DNA of 64,000 nt, from the NCBI GenBank assembly GCA_021014945.1, contig MU266334.1, forward strand, positions 98,005 to 162,004, read 5' to 3'. This document shows positions 11,319-22,534 of the stretch, in pieces. Made by a program: the position numbers and the translations under genes. Positions within the stretch are counted from its first letter, which is position 1. Each line of letters starts with the position of its first letter. The notes under the pieces were generated by a model. That model had not been told where the DNA came from, made no database searches, and saw nothing but the letters and a program-made list of their open reading frames with translations. The DNA is from Leucogyrophana mollusca (taxonomy: Eukaryota > Basidiomycota > Agaricomycetes > Boletales).

Positions 11319-12284
11319 TGAAGTTGTTCGTTGGGTGATGTCGAGTACGATGTACAGATTGAACTGCGATTACAGTTGTTCCATAACTGTCAGTGAATGG
11401 AGGGAGATTCTTTATTACGCACTGCAACAAAGATACTACCAATGCTGGTGAAGGTGGCGGTCAAGCAGCGCCATGGGCGCTTGTATCAGCGAACCGCTTA
11501 TATTCGGCTTCTCCCCTGCCCCAACGTCCGGCACCTGGTGTACTGCCTCGACAAACGAGCCACAGCTGAGAATAGCCCTGAGTTTGCGCTTTCTCTGTAG
11601 ATTGCATGATGCGGACTGCGATAGACGTCCATCCCTCCCAGACAATCAAATGCGAGTCAGAGATTAGACAGAAGAACGACTCCATGGTCGATCATGCCAT
11701 ATAAGGAGGGCAGTAGTCATCAGGAGGTTGGGGGTGAAAATGTCACGGTGCATGGGTCCTCGTAATGTCTGATAATGAGTTCATGAGGATGACCCTCCCA
11801 AAAGTATATATAATGCCCTCGCTGGCTTATAACGACTAGCAGCCCATTATCATATATACCGTGTCATGATGATCACACGATACCTGTCACGACCATACTC
11901 CCCCAATTTACCGATGAAGGTCGTCCTGCGATTATCGAGTGCTCGAGTATTTAGGCTCTATCGCGGGCAGCCCCGGAACCCTCGCCCATGGAGCGACGTG
12001 CGATCCTGAGGGCCCCAGTGCCGATATCAGCAGGCTTACATATATTGCAAGAAGGCGAACAGGACATAGGTGAGGAACACCAGGCGGCCGGTTGGGTTGC
12101 ATGAGTACAATGTACGTCGCGCATTTACAAGGGTTTGATACCGGCCTGTGGAGCAGGAAGTCGATGTGCATTCCCTACGGAGGCGGAGTCTCCAATGCCC
12201 AACCTTGCCGATAATAAAAACGCTAGTGCTCGAATCTGGGTGAGCTCATTCGTGGACCAAGATACAATTTTCGAATTCTATCCG
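11319..12284. other. Intergenic: WD40 promoter side with second copy of the dispersed repeat
   Basis: Nearly 1 kb between two minus-strand genes. It contains the WD40 upstream region and, at about 11520-11705, the partner of the repeat at 8.8 kb. An AT-rich TATATATAAT-like stretch lies near 11808. Nothing else looks functional. Confidence 0.5.
11520..11705 (+). repeat. Diverged direct repeat, copy 2
   Basis: Partner of 8765-8945, lying about 200 bases upstream of the WD40 start codon. Both strands remain fairly open across the copy: the plus frame holds ASTNEPQLRIALSLRFL and the minus frame LSCGSFVEAVHQ. Copy 1 has ASTNEPQLTAALGFLF and SCGSFVEAKHQ. Codon-level similarity in two frames is expected when indels are multiples of three, so the coding strand, if any, is undecided. 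Confidence 0.6.
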
Positions 12285-14293
12285 TCATAGTTTCAAACCA
12301 TGTTGTGTATGGCCGCCCGCAGGAGTATGAACTTGGGTTCTGGCCTGCAGATCAAAAAGTAAGAAAAGTGTTGGTTTGGGTCCGAGTACCACTTACCGAC
12401 TGTAAAACCAACGGCGGGATGACATCGCGGTCTCGCAGTGTATCTCTGTATGGCCACACAAGAGGTCTTACCGTCTTTGCCTCGTCATCATTCCCTCCCT
12501 CGATATACTCTTGTTTCTTGCGTTCTACAGCTAACTTGACTTTCTCAAACTGGCCACGATCACCCTTGACATGGCCAAACTCGCCCAAGCCGAACTCTCG
12601 GTCGGTATCCTCCACTAATTCGTGATGTTGCAACCACATCTCATGACGAGCCCGGAGCTCATCGAGATCCTCGGAAGAGTACTCAACAGGACATGGGCCC
12701 CCACTGATTATATCCTCCCAATGATCGTATACATTCCACAACGCCATCCTGGGTGATGTATATATATATTAGCTGGCTATTAAGGCGGAATCAATTACAG
12801 AAATCAACGTACCGAAAGGGTATCAGACCATATTTCCATGTCACCTGAGCTAGGTCCTCGAGATAAGCCCGCTGTTGATGAGCCCCCATATTGAGTATCG
12901 GAGGCGGATATGCAGCTGCTTCAAACAGCTTGTGGTGCAAGCGGCGCTGGCGGTTGTCCTCCGCCTCCGCTTTCTCCCTCTCTCCAAGGTCCTCAAAGTT
13001 CTCAGGAAGCGCCGGCAATTGACGGCCGGGTGGCACGCCATCCATGCGGTACAAGGGCGGAACCTGGAGCTGCAAGAATGCCGGTCCAATCCACGTCCCC
13101 TGCCAGTCAATAATTGACGAAACCGCAAGTGGGAGGGCGGGAGAATTTTTGGAAAGCTCTTTGGAGTGCTTGACGAAGATATTTGATGCGTGTAGATCGG
13201 GATGCCACATAACGGGTCTTACTTGTTCATGGAGAGGCGGAGTGATGATGGGGACGAGTGTGGTATAGAGGGATAAAACCGCAACGTGGTCGTCGCGATT
13301 GCCTTGCCCAGGGAGGATGCGATTCGGATCATCGAGAAAATGTGGTGTACCGAAGGAACTTATCCATTCCTGCTCTCTGCGCGCGACGGCTGTCATGTAG
13401 TCTTCTGCAGTGCACCCTTGCACAAGTTGTCAGAAGCAAGTATGGCAACCGTATATATCGAGTACTCACAAGGTCCTCTATCTATACTCATGCTCCCGCG
13501 TTCAGCCTCCCAAAAGTCCCTACGCGCGATAGGCCCAATGCAAAATATGGAGTTTAACTCATGGTCGGGAGAGATCCCTTCGAGCAAGGTCGGGGCGCGC
13601 AGTGAAGCGGGGATGTCATCCTTGTAGTACAAGCTGCCGTAATGAGTAAATTTGAGTTCTAGGAGCCGTCGCTCGCACTCGCCGAGAGTCTTCGCGAAAA
13701 CGCCTCGCTCAGCTCTGGGTAAATTGCCCCAAACATCGGAAAGGAGGCACCCGGAAGCCTTCTCCATTAAAATGAATTCGGCACCAACATCCGTGCCCTC
13801 AGCACGAGAGCTCCACGCGAGAACAGGTGGGATTGGGAATCCCAGTCGACGGCGCAGGAAGTCGATCGTGGCGACCTCGCTTGCGGTTGTGAAGTGGGAA
13901 GGCCCTGCAAGCGATGTGGGAAAGCGCGCAATGGCTTCACGGCCACTGTCGAAACGAAGGAGGAATACCCTGTTCATTGATTCGTTGATTTTGACCATCT
14001 CCGTGACGGCATTTGCGTCGACGGCCTTAGCTGCTAGCTGGCAGAACGCCGGGACATTGAATGTAACGGATCGAGCGGCTCGGTGTTCTTTGTCGTTGCA
14101 CAACCAGTATCCCGAAGTGTACCGAAAGATGGAGTCTAGATCTGTAAAGTGAGTAGAAATGATATGAGTGCAGAGATCGACAGAGAAGCGCTTGATTCTT
14201 GCCTGGCCTGAACCTGCAACTCTGCGCCTTGTTGTGGACTTTCTGGCGAACCAAGGAGGCTAGTCGTGTCAGAGCTGCATGCCAAGTTAGCAA
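12285..14293 (-). CDS. AIM9-like mitochondrial aminoglycoside phosphotransferase-fold protein
   Basis: Member of the fungal AIM9/APH phosphotransferase group, found in mitochondria in yeast; substrate unknown. Firm exons are 14141-13470, 13416-12813, 12748-12397 and 12344-12285, and their phases agree. Visible features are the family opening FRYTSGYWLCNDKEHRAARS, the kinase-like N-lobe with FSTSLAGP-type segment (FPTSLAGPSHFTTASEVATI), the Brenner-type catalytic loop VMWHPDLHASNIFV (H-x-D-x-x-x-x-N) and the metal-binding SSIIDWQGTW. The first exon is unresolved. The frame that starts at the ATG near 14313 would need a weak donor; a Lys/Arg-rich, acid-free reading of 14293-14190 resembles a mitochondrial presequence but begins with TTG. 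The strong GTAAGT donor at 12396 favours the last exon proposed here over reading on to 12352. Confidence 0.85.
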
Positions 14294-15383
14294 CGCTCAT
14301 GAGTTAGGCCTGTCGTGCTGACGATTCATCCCGGACTCACGTTCGCTACAAAATCGAGGAAGAAATCTAGCTGATGCAAGAGAGCGGCCGAACCTGGGGT
14401 GTTGCATCACTGACTCAGAAACTCACGTGCACATCCCGTGATTCAATTTACTTCATCAGCATCCGTAGGAACAAAATCGCCTCATATGAGCAAAACTCGT
14501 TACTCGTCAGCCGACCGTAGCCTAACAGGCTGTAACAAGTAGAATACCCGATGCTAGCACCGGGTGTTCGGCCCCCGGCAGCGGCAGGAAGCCTTTGAAC
14601 ACACGCAAATGGCAGTTCTCCAATTCAACTGCGTCCAGACAACATCACGGAGGGTTAGCTTTGGTCGTTGAAAGAGGCGCTATGGCAACTTCGGTGAGCA
14701 CCCTATCTCCGGGTCCTTGGGATCGCCAACTTCTATATCTTCGTCCCAGGGGATGTCAGTGGGGTTGGGTCTGGATCGACGATATGTGCGTATGTAACCT
14801 TGGGCTGTACTTATTCCCGGTTGTTCCGTACCCACTGGATCCCCGAGCTCGACGTGGGATCGATGGTTGGACCCACCTCAAATTCGTGTTCGAGTGTACC
14901 CCGTGAGGTCGAGCCAAACGGGGTCAAGTCACACCAGGGGTATCGGGTGATTCTCGTCGATACCAGAAACGAATTTCTAGCGAATTATCCTGTTTCATAT
15001 CGTCGATACATATGGTACGCCAACTTTAGTATGTCCCCGAAGTGGATTTACTACTTTTTAGTCTAATGCTTTTGAATCCATTTCCTGACAGATGGACCCA
15101 ACGTTACCGACCTCCACGCCAGAGCTTCGTGGCCGAGGCTCGAACTAGCTTGAACGGGACCAAACCCAGCTGGATCACGCTATCATGGGCTCTGTTCATG
15201 TCAATATTCAATATTCAAACATTGTTCCCCGGCTCAGGGTATCATGTGGAGTTGAAGGGCCGGACAACACTCAAAAGCTCTTTGACAAGGGTGCTACCCC
15301 CACCCACTTATTTAACATTTCCTTGTGCGCCTCCCATTTTTCATGAGAGGCTGCGAGCGATGCTGATTCACAATCTACAGAAG
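14294..15383. other. Intergenic: divergent promoter region
   Basis: About 1.1 kb between the minus-strand AIM9-like gene and the plus-strand secreted protein. Open frames here are short and motif-free. A TTATTTAAC box near 15307 could be the TATA element of the secreted protein gene. I see no RNA gene or repeat. Confidence 0.5.
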
Positions 15384-15892
15384 ATGCGCTTGTCGGCAAC
15401 CTTGTTTTGCGCATCCCTCCTCGGCGGTGGCCTGGTCAGCGCAGACTGCAGCTGGGACGTCAATTCCGGATACGGGTGCGTCATCTTTCGGGAGGGCTAC
15501 CTCCGACTGTTAATGATCTAGGTGATCTGACTCCTTGCGACCAGCTATGTGGTGAAAGTTTGGGGAGAACAAAATTGCAACAGTCAAAACAAAACCATGT
15601 ATGCCGAATTCCACGGAAGCCCACTCTCCGGTTGCGAATGCCACGATCTCCCCAATGCTCTGAACGACAAAGTCGCCTCGTTTGTATTTTCCGGTAACTC
15701 AAGGTTTCATGAGATGTCGCTATACAAGAATGGTGGATGCCATGGCGAACGTCTCGGTACCTCCTTCGAGGTTCAGGCTTGTTGCGTGTTTCTGATTTGG
15801 GACCTTGTGCAGGGCGTAAAAGTCGAGGATGGCTCAATAATAATGTCGACCGCTATCAAAAGCAATGCAGTTCATTCAAAGTTTGTGTATAG
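15384..15892 (+). CDS. Small cysteine-rich secreted protein
   Basis: Three exons, 15384-15475, 15545-15756 and 15813-15892, give 127 residues. The N-terminus MRLSATLFCASLLGGGLVSA is a clear signal peptide with cleavage before DCSW. The mature part is about 107 residues with eight cysteines, including EQNCNSQ, GCECHDL, GGCHGE and the final SSFKVCV, and contains ALNDKVASFVFSG. This pattern fits a basidiomycete family of small secreted proteins; the name of a characterised member is not known to me. An in-frame ATG 24 bases upstream (15360) would add MLIHNLQK, which weakens the signal peptide. Failing to splice the third intron (15757-15812) leaves an open frame ending FVYRK, but the spliced tail restores the conserved Cys and SSFK motif, so I prefer it. 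Confidence 0.82.
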
Positions 15893-16394
15893 GAAGTAAG
15901 TGACCCCGAACATCCTGTCGCCAACCCACTTACCCGCAAGCACCCTACCAGACATAAGGCCTTAAGGTATCATATGGCCGCTATTAACTCCCACTGTTCC
16001 GCTCCACACGACAACACTCTACCAATTTTCCGTAACCGCACTCTAGCAGATCCAATTGATATGCTACCAGCCTGACTATTGTGTATGCACGAAGTAAATA
16101 CCCACAGCTCTATGTCCCTTGCTGAGATTCGCGTGCACATCGCACTGACGGCTGCAAAAGCACCCACAGTCAACGCCGCGGTCCAGCCGTGTTTCCAACC
16201 TGGAAAGTATCTTATAAAGGACGGGTGGCCCTACTATCGACAATGATCCGAGCTGTTGCTCGCCTAGGCGAAGCTGCTGGGAAACGGTTGTCCTGGATTT
16301 TTCTATCCTGGTACAGGAAATGAGGCGAACCAACTAAAAGACATGTTTACTCGGAACGCCGACTGTCGAGAAATGGCACGAATACTGGGCGAAC

Positions 16395-16610
16395 GCATTT
16401 GGAGGTCTGGACAATGTAGGCTATCGCTACATTCCTTTGTAACCGAATGCTTGGACTGATTGTAAGTGCTTCGGACCAAAAAAAAACAGTGCAAGTACTC
16501 ACGAATTTCGTAGCCATGATTGCAATGACGATACCCCTGATTGGAGGCGTTTGGAGCTGGACACAATGTAGGCTGTCGCTGAACGAATGAATGCCGCAAC
16601 TGTAAGTGCT
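16395..16610. repeat. Imperfect direct duplication, two units about 150 bases apart
   Basis: Unit A (16395-16470) and unit B (16547-16610) share GC.TTTGGAG, then CAATGTAGGCT.TCGCT, then an AATGC word and end in TGTAAGTGCT. On the minus strand they translate to related peptides, ALTVAAFIRSATAYIVSSSK and ALTISPSIRLQRNVAIAYIV. The units may be remnants of duplicated exons; the end word TGTAAGTGCT reads AGCACTTACA on that strand. No intact gene can be built here. Confidence 0.5.
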
Positions 16611-17983
16611 GCATGGATAAAGGACAAATGAAGGAGAAACTGCCGCCGTATAGATATCCGGGTCGTCTCGGCAACGAAGGAGCTGACATACAGAGCGTGA
16701 AGGTGCGAAATAATACGGAGAGCGATGTGACACCGACAAATCAATCGTGCGGGGGATAGCCGATTATTGTTGTAAAAATCATGTTATAACGCCTGCATGC
16801 TTAAGAGTGTCAAGATGCTCGGAGACGGAGGCGCTTCAGCCGCTATACAACCATCAGTAATTAGCTTCAGGAAGCGTCAGAACCCCTGGCTTTTCTAGAG
16901 AGAAACTGAGCTCGGAACAGCTGCGGTAGCTCGGTACTCCTCGCTAAGCGGACTCCGAGTTTCGGACCTCATGGCGCGCACTATTTCCTGCGAATCGAAG
17001 GCGATGCCCGCTGACCCCGCCGTGCATCTCGCCGTGCTTGTCGCAGCATTCGTCAGCTGTCTTCTCGTCTAAAAGGACCCTGAATGAGCGGGTTTTCCTT
17101 GAGAGGGCGATGGCGACCCCGATGCCGGCGAGTCGCATTTTGAGCGTCGAGGTCATCGGTTGCGACGGCCATTTGCATCAGTGCAGATGTTGTTCAATGC
17201 ATGTGTATAGGTGCGTATAAAGGGCGTACCGGATGAAGAGAGAAGGAATTCAAAGCGTGAGCATTTTTATGGGGCTGGACTCTGAGACTCTCGGCCCTCG
17301 TGCCCTCATTGACCGGCGAGCCAGTGGACTGACATACTGATATTCAGGTGCAAGTTCTCAGCAGGTCCTTTAATTTTCATCCGGAGCGACACGTTGTGCC
17401 TCGAGGGAATAAACATGGAGAGTTCTGATCGCGACGCGGTCACGTGCAATGGAATCAATTTTTCTTGGCCTTTAGCGGGGCCGTCGTTTGGCGGTTCAAC
17501 CATGCGATGCATGATCGAGATCGATGGTCTTGGCCGAGACTCGCGGGCTCCTTTCAACCTCTCGTTCCTTGGCTGGCAAGCTGAAGGCAAAACGACAAGC
17601 AGTGGGCACACTCGATCATTGTCGGGGCACGGAGACAGCATCGTCCCGGGCATGGTAAATTACTTGTCGTTGGCTCCAAGCTGTGAGTTGTGGTCGGGTA
17701 TCTGCCATTGCCAATCGTTTTTCCGGCGAGTGAGCAGTTAGCATTAGCTAGGTATGAACTCGTGGTGCTGGCCAGACATCCTCATGTTTCGCCCAAAGGC
17801 GGCCCCGGCGAGGACGGAATATACTCGAGGTGGTACTACTACTACCTTTCGCAAACGGCGCTCCGGCGGATTGCGACATTAATGTCCCAATCATGGCCAC
17901 CATGGTGAGATCGCGAGATCCTTCTCACCTTTGGGGGCGTTGAGTGGAGCATACTGACGACGCAAAACATAAAGGGTAGGCGA

Positions 17984-17996
17984 CTATATATATATA
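17984..17996 (+). promoter_or_regulatory. TA-rich core promoter of the 7TM gene
   Basis: An uninterrupted TA dinucleotide run (CTATATATATATATG) lies 46-58 bases upstream of the ATG at 18042. Its distance suits a TATA element. Confidence 0.4.
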
Positions 17997-18041
17997 TGTT
18001 CCTGCTCATTCGTCTCAGTTGTGCATCTTTTCCCGCTTGCC

Positions 18042-19451
18042 ATGGCGCAATCTCTGGCCCAAATGAATCTCACATGTGTATGGCTGGAGGCAATTTTGCT
18101 AGGTAAAACCGCGTTATGGCCATCTACTCCGATGTAAGCTGACTAGCCCGTAGGGATCAAGTTCGCAGCGGTTTCTGTTATGTACATGCACACTTCTGAC
18201 GACCTGAAATTCCAGTTGCATGCTCTTCGGTAGCTGCATTTTCGTTCTAATAAACATGCGCGGTCAAGCTCGCAGGTACGCATTGTCAGTTAGAACGAAG
18301 ACTATGTGCCGCGATTGACATGCTTGCCTTCTTCGATAGAATCCTCATATCCGCAAGCGTTGTTCAGTTCGCGCTGGCCGTAGCCCACGCGATTGTGACC
18401 TTTATCGAAGCGATGGAGGCCTTCACAACCCCATACCTCTCAGCTGAGCCTAATGGCGCCAACAACTACTACTTTGTCCCTGGCGGAAATAGCCTGAACC
18501 TCGCCAGTTTGTCGCTATACGTCGCTAACGTATGCCAAAGCACTTCATAGCACCTCCGTCATTCTGACATGCCCGGGTGGTTTTATTCCAGACGTATACG
18601 CAAGAACTCTTGCTGGTGCGCACACCCCCGCCGATTGCATTCTAATCGTTTACAGCCACCCCAGATATGGAGATTATACGTTATCTGCAACAGCAAAATC
18701 GAGCTTTGCCTCCTGCCTGTATGTCTACCATGCTTTCTATTGCTCTGGCCAATCCTGACCTCCAAATTTCCGCAGCTAATACTATGGGTGGCACATTGCG
18801 GCAAGTGTCCTTTCTTTGCATCAGAAGTGGCATCTGCTCAGCGTTGCCGTGCAGTTGTAGGGTCCATGGCAGTTGCCCAGTTTGTGCCAGTGGATGCCAC
18901 GATCTTCGATCGCAACGTCGTAGTTTACTCTCTGTCCGGCTGGGGACTAGAAATGTCCGTGAATGTAATCACATCGGGCAGCATCGCGTATCATATCTGG
19001 CGCACAGGTCGCCGAAGTGCGAGCATTCTGGGCCTCTTCACTCACAAGCTCAAAGCGGCCATCTTGATGACCATCGAGTGTGGAGTTCTGATCACGATAT
19101 GTCCGTGTGTCATGTTCATATTGGCGGCTCAGAAGAACCCCGCGGGACTTGTGGTGTCCAGCATAGCAGCCCAGGTAGCTGTGAGTGCATACCTCTTTGA
19201 CCTGCTGCTGCATCCTCACGTGTCTGCTTTAGACAATCACGCCCCTGCTAATCATTGTATGCATCGGTCTCCGCGCTGCCCGCGACGAGATGTCCTCCCC
19301 AGAATCCTTCTCTCGGCCTCTTGAATTTAACATCGCCCCTTCGGAAGATAGGTCCTGTGATTATCCTATGCACAAATTGCCACCGCGGGGGACAGGCGCC
19401 GCCTTCGATAAGAGGGATAGTGAACTGTTAAGTACGATTGATCCTGTTTAA
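18042..19451 (+). CDS. Seven-transmembrane-type basidiomycete membrane protein
   Basis: Integral membrane protein of a lineage-specific, receptor-like family related to DUF6533/DUF6534 proteins; ligand unknown. Exons: 18042-18102, a 7-nt exon 18154-18160, 18216-18275, 18340-18529, 18592-18615, 18665-19180 and 19233-19451. The micro-exon gives the family motif GIN between LLEAILL-type helix 1 and CMLFGSCIFVLINMRG. Further hydrophobic segments are at VVQFALAVAHAIVTFIEAM, the YVANTYTQELLLIWRLYVIC stretch, VYSLSGWGLEMSVNVITSGS, LMTIECGVLITICPCVMFIL and the last ITPLLIIVCIGLRAA, followed by a polar cytoplasmic tail with SSPESFSRPLEF. Exon 6 reads open throughout, yet canonical GT/AG pairs at 18719 and 18831 suggest extra introns I could not phase, so the middle third is uncertain. 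Confidence 0.8.
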
Positions 19452-19994
19452 TGTACTACAGGTCCCAGCAGTGCGCTGCGCCGCTCGTGGGGACGTAGTC
19501 TCAATCTCAATTTGACTATTATGTAGGACAGTGTCTACCACAAAAGAAGTGCGTAGTCTCGATACCTGAGCACAGCCACATATCATGATGCCTCTGATCA
19601 GGGCATCACGACAGCTTCATGATCCTTCAAGCCCCCAGTACTACATAAGGCTTATATATGGTGGTTGTACCAGTGCATCAGCTGATGTGGCAAACCGCTA
19701 ACACGATTCCGGCGCTTCAGACCAGAGACGTCATCTACGACGATGGAAACTTGCGGCTGGACAACATCACACTCCACACGACTCCGTGTCGCTATTATTG
19801 GCACAATGGAGCTATGAGGTGTGGGCAGTGATGGTGACAGGTCTATTCTGACCGCTCGATAGCCTTTGATTTAATGGGGCGACTGACGACATCCAGGAGA
19901 TGGCGAGGTATAAAAGCGTCGACGTCCTCAGTCCATCTACCAAACCCACCCAGATAAAAGCACCCCACCCACACTTTATACATTTATATTCATA
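19452..19994. other. Intergenic: promoter region of the CipC-like gene
   Basis: About 540 bases. The right end has a strong TATA box; the rest shows no gene, repeat or RNA signature that I can support. Confidence 0.6.
19909..19916 (+). promoter_or_regulatory. TATA box of the CipC-like gene
   Basis: TATAAAAG, a near-perfect TATA consensus, lies 79-86 bases upstream of the start codon. TATA-containing promoters are common in strongly inducible fungal stress genes, which suits this family. Confidence 0.6.
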
Positions 19995-20482
19995 ATGTGG
20001 TTCACTCACGATTCTGCAGAGGCTAGCGCCCACTCCCAAGTACGTTCACCTCCATCACTTGCCGGCGTTTGACTTGACGAGACTATCCTTAATGTCTAGG
20101 CAACCGGCGGACACACCGCAAAGCTATCGCATGAGTTGATTGCAGCTGCCGCTTCGTACGAGGCCGCCAAAGCATACGAGCACCACGTCGCCAAGAACGG
20201 CAAGCCCGCTAATCACCAGAAGGCCATTGAGCTCGTGTATGTCCCCATCGTCGTGCCAGTTCGTCGAACAAAATACTTAACTCGATCGCTGTAGTGCTGC
20301 TCTTACTGGTGGCTTCATTGACCGTCTGGCTGAGACGAAGGGCATGGACGCAGTCGACAAACAACGTGCAAAACATGATGGTCGGTTTGTTCATTTTGCT
20401 ACTCGAAGGTTAGCTGACAATGGGATCTGTTCCAGCTAACCAACGTGCCCAGAATTCACTCTCTAAGCACGGAGAGTTCTAG
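19995..20482 (+). CDS. CipC-like stress protein (DUF3759)
   Basis: Exons 19995-20039, 20100-20236, 20295-20380 and 20436-20482 sum to 315 nt, giving 104 residues. The sequence starts MWFTHDSAEASAHSQ and contains the family core KLSHELIAAAASYEAAKAYE and a second conserved block ALTGGFIDRLAETKGMD. This is the layout of CipC, a concanamycin-induced protein of Aspergillus that is abundant under antibiotic, oxidative and osmotic stress and whose biochemistry is unknown. The protein is hydrophilic, alanine-rich and helical, without a signal peptide, so it is presumably cytosolic. The start codon is the only ATG that gives the conserved N-terminus. The TATA box upstream fits inducible expression. 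Confidence 0.93.
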
Positions 20483-20732
20483 ATCTGCAGGACTAAGTTC
20501 TGTAGCTATGTTCAGCACGGGTTTTTTATTGCCATTCTTGACTTGTAGCTCTACAATAGGATACCAGTATCACTTGTAAATTTATCTAGATACGATAGAA
20601 TTCAACCGCGTCACAAGCGAGAGTATTCGTGCATTTTTTCGTCATTCTTTCGAGGACCCGACGAAGATTGAAGGGACTGCAAGAAGCAAAGACCATAAAT
20701 GATAAGCGAACATCCAACAGTGCAACCACGTT

Positions 20733-22534
20733 TCAAACCCCCACTTCTACTGTTTCGCGTTGGACCCTAGGATCATCGAGTCCAACCTCAGACCCCGGTT
20801 CTCCATCTCCGACCATCCGAGTTCGACGGTCCCTAGCGTTGAAATCAATCGTGCTCAGTTCTGTTTGATAAGAGCCTTCAATTGACTTAGATTCTGCGGC
20901 GCGAAGGCTGATCACCATCCGAGGGCCAGCGATGACCACCAATGCATTGAGGGCATCGATCACAATGATAAGTGTGCGGGGCTGAGGGGGCGTCAGACAG
21001 TCAACTGGCGTCCCTGTTAAATAAATCCTGTGCACTAACCGGAGAAACGCCCGGAGCGGCTGCAGGTATGTCGAGTGCTTGCCACACGACATAGCTTGTG
21101 ATTCCGCAGTTAATGAACGCCGCAAAGGGGGGTGATGAAACGCACCAGACAAAATAAAGCATTTGATCTTTGATCAAAAGTTTCAGGAGTGGACTCACGT
21201 CCCATCTCCCCGCCAGACGCCTGGCCTCCAAAGCGTGTTTCGTAAAGGCGAATAGTGCAAACATGAGTAACATGAAGTCAAAAGCCAGTTGAACGGCTGT
21301 GACAATCACGGGAGCCGGTACCAACACGGACGTATCGACAGTGATGTCCTGCGTGACACTACCGATCGCACCACCAACTGCGATGACTATGCGCAGTAGT
21401 GTGTCAAATGAGCTAATGATATCAAACAGCAATGACAGACGCACTCGCTCCCCTTATGTTAGGAACATTGAATTCCATGCCGGTGATTGCCACCACTGTA
21501 GCTGTCTGGCAGAAAAAGCATGCGAGGAGGAAGACCAATACAGGCTTCGACCCATTGCAGAGGGCATACGCACGCATAAGCAGGATAGCTGGATGTTTAT
21601 TTGGATATCAATAGGCGGCAGGAACATCCCTAAGTGACATGTTTGCCTTACCGTCCATAGCGGTAGCAAATATATTGATGGCCCAGTTTGCAATTACGAA
21701 TATGTTCGCGTCTTGAAAATGACACAGTGGGATATGAATTCAACACGTAGTGGCTTGAACGCTGCTTACATCTGAACATTTTGAATCCAGCGTTATATTC
21801 AGGTCAACAATGGGAGCCAGGGGAGGGGACTGTAAGTTACCCCTAGAGCCCGGTTGTAAGTCAAGTATTGGATAATTAAGATATGGAGGTGCTGACTGTG
21901 GATCCCCAGTTGAGACGCAACGTCCCTGTGGGGTTAAATCTGAGCGTGCGTGCATTTGACTTTAAGAACGCATCCTACAAGCTGTCGTGAGACTAAGGAT
22001 CGCAGAAGGAATGAGCGACAAGGATTGAGCATAAAGGGTGAGGCTGACAGTATCGATAAGGAGCCAGAATAGCGAGCCTATAAAGTGGTTTAGCCGGAAG
22101 TCAGTCGCAAGCGTTGTGGAATTTGCAGGGCGATATCTCAAAGTACCACGAGATAAAGTGCTGTTGTGAGGCTCCAACGGCGTTTCTGCCATTATCTTCA
22201 GGCGACAGCTCCACCATTTGGAGAATCCTGGTACACATACCCAAATTAAATCCACCTCCAGCACGTATTTCAGCGAAATGGGCATGCAATACCGAGGACT
22301 TCGTGGAACTGACCTCTTGCGAGAATATGAGCACTGTGGTTTTCTTTTAGTTAGGACTCTTCGTGTAAAGACTGTTAGGAAAATAGTTACCTTGGTCATA
22401 AATAACAGCTGCGGATGCCGCCACTTATATTATAGCATCAGTTGATGTTTCGCAGTTGTAACTCAACGATATGGGCACGTACTGTTAACATAATTCGCAG
22501 ACTGGATCAGATAAAAATCGCGTACGGAAGCCAT
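20733..22534 (-). CDS. DUF6533 multi-pass membrane protein
   Basis: A basidiomycete-specific membrane protein of unknown function. It starts at 22534 with MASVRDFYLIQSANYVNM; the next exons give AASAAVIYDQVLIFSQEVD, then LIW, then KRRWSLTTALYLVV, then ARYSGSLSILSASPF. The YDQ...QEVDLIW...RRWSL pattern is the DUF6533 signature. Later exons carry WAINIFATAMDAILLMRAYA, VLVFLLACFFCQTATVVAIT, a long segment with FTKHALEARRLAGRWDVSPL and the end LVVIAGPRMVISLRAAESK, all standard for this family. Several introns are 50-70 nt. One interval, about 21965-21715, is too long and too poorly matched to place an exon, so the middle of the model is incomplete. The last 50 residues are hydrophilic. Membrane location is clear; a signalling role is speculative. 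Confidence 0.82.

Larger units (their letters stand above)
15893..18041. other. Long gene-poor stretch with a local imperfect repeat
   Basis: More than 2 kb without a supportable gene. Candidate frames at 17156-16944 (70 codons, minus), 17394-17741 (plus) and 17653-17306 (minus) overlap each other or lack any recognisable motif. A local imperfect duplication sits at 16395-16610. The right end carries the TA-rich promoter of the 7TM gene. Confidence 0.5.

Noticed and set aside
16944..17156. 70-codon minus frame with ATG that could be a small peptide gene
   Set aside because: I considered a pheromone precursor or small secreted protein, but there is no CaaX end, no signal peptide and no promoter element.
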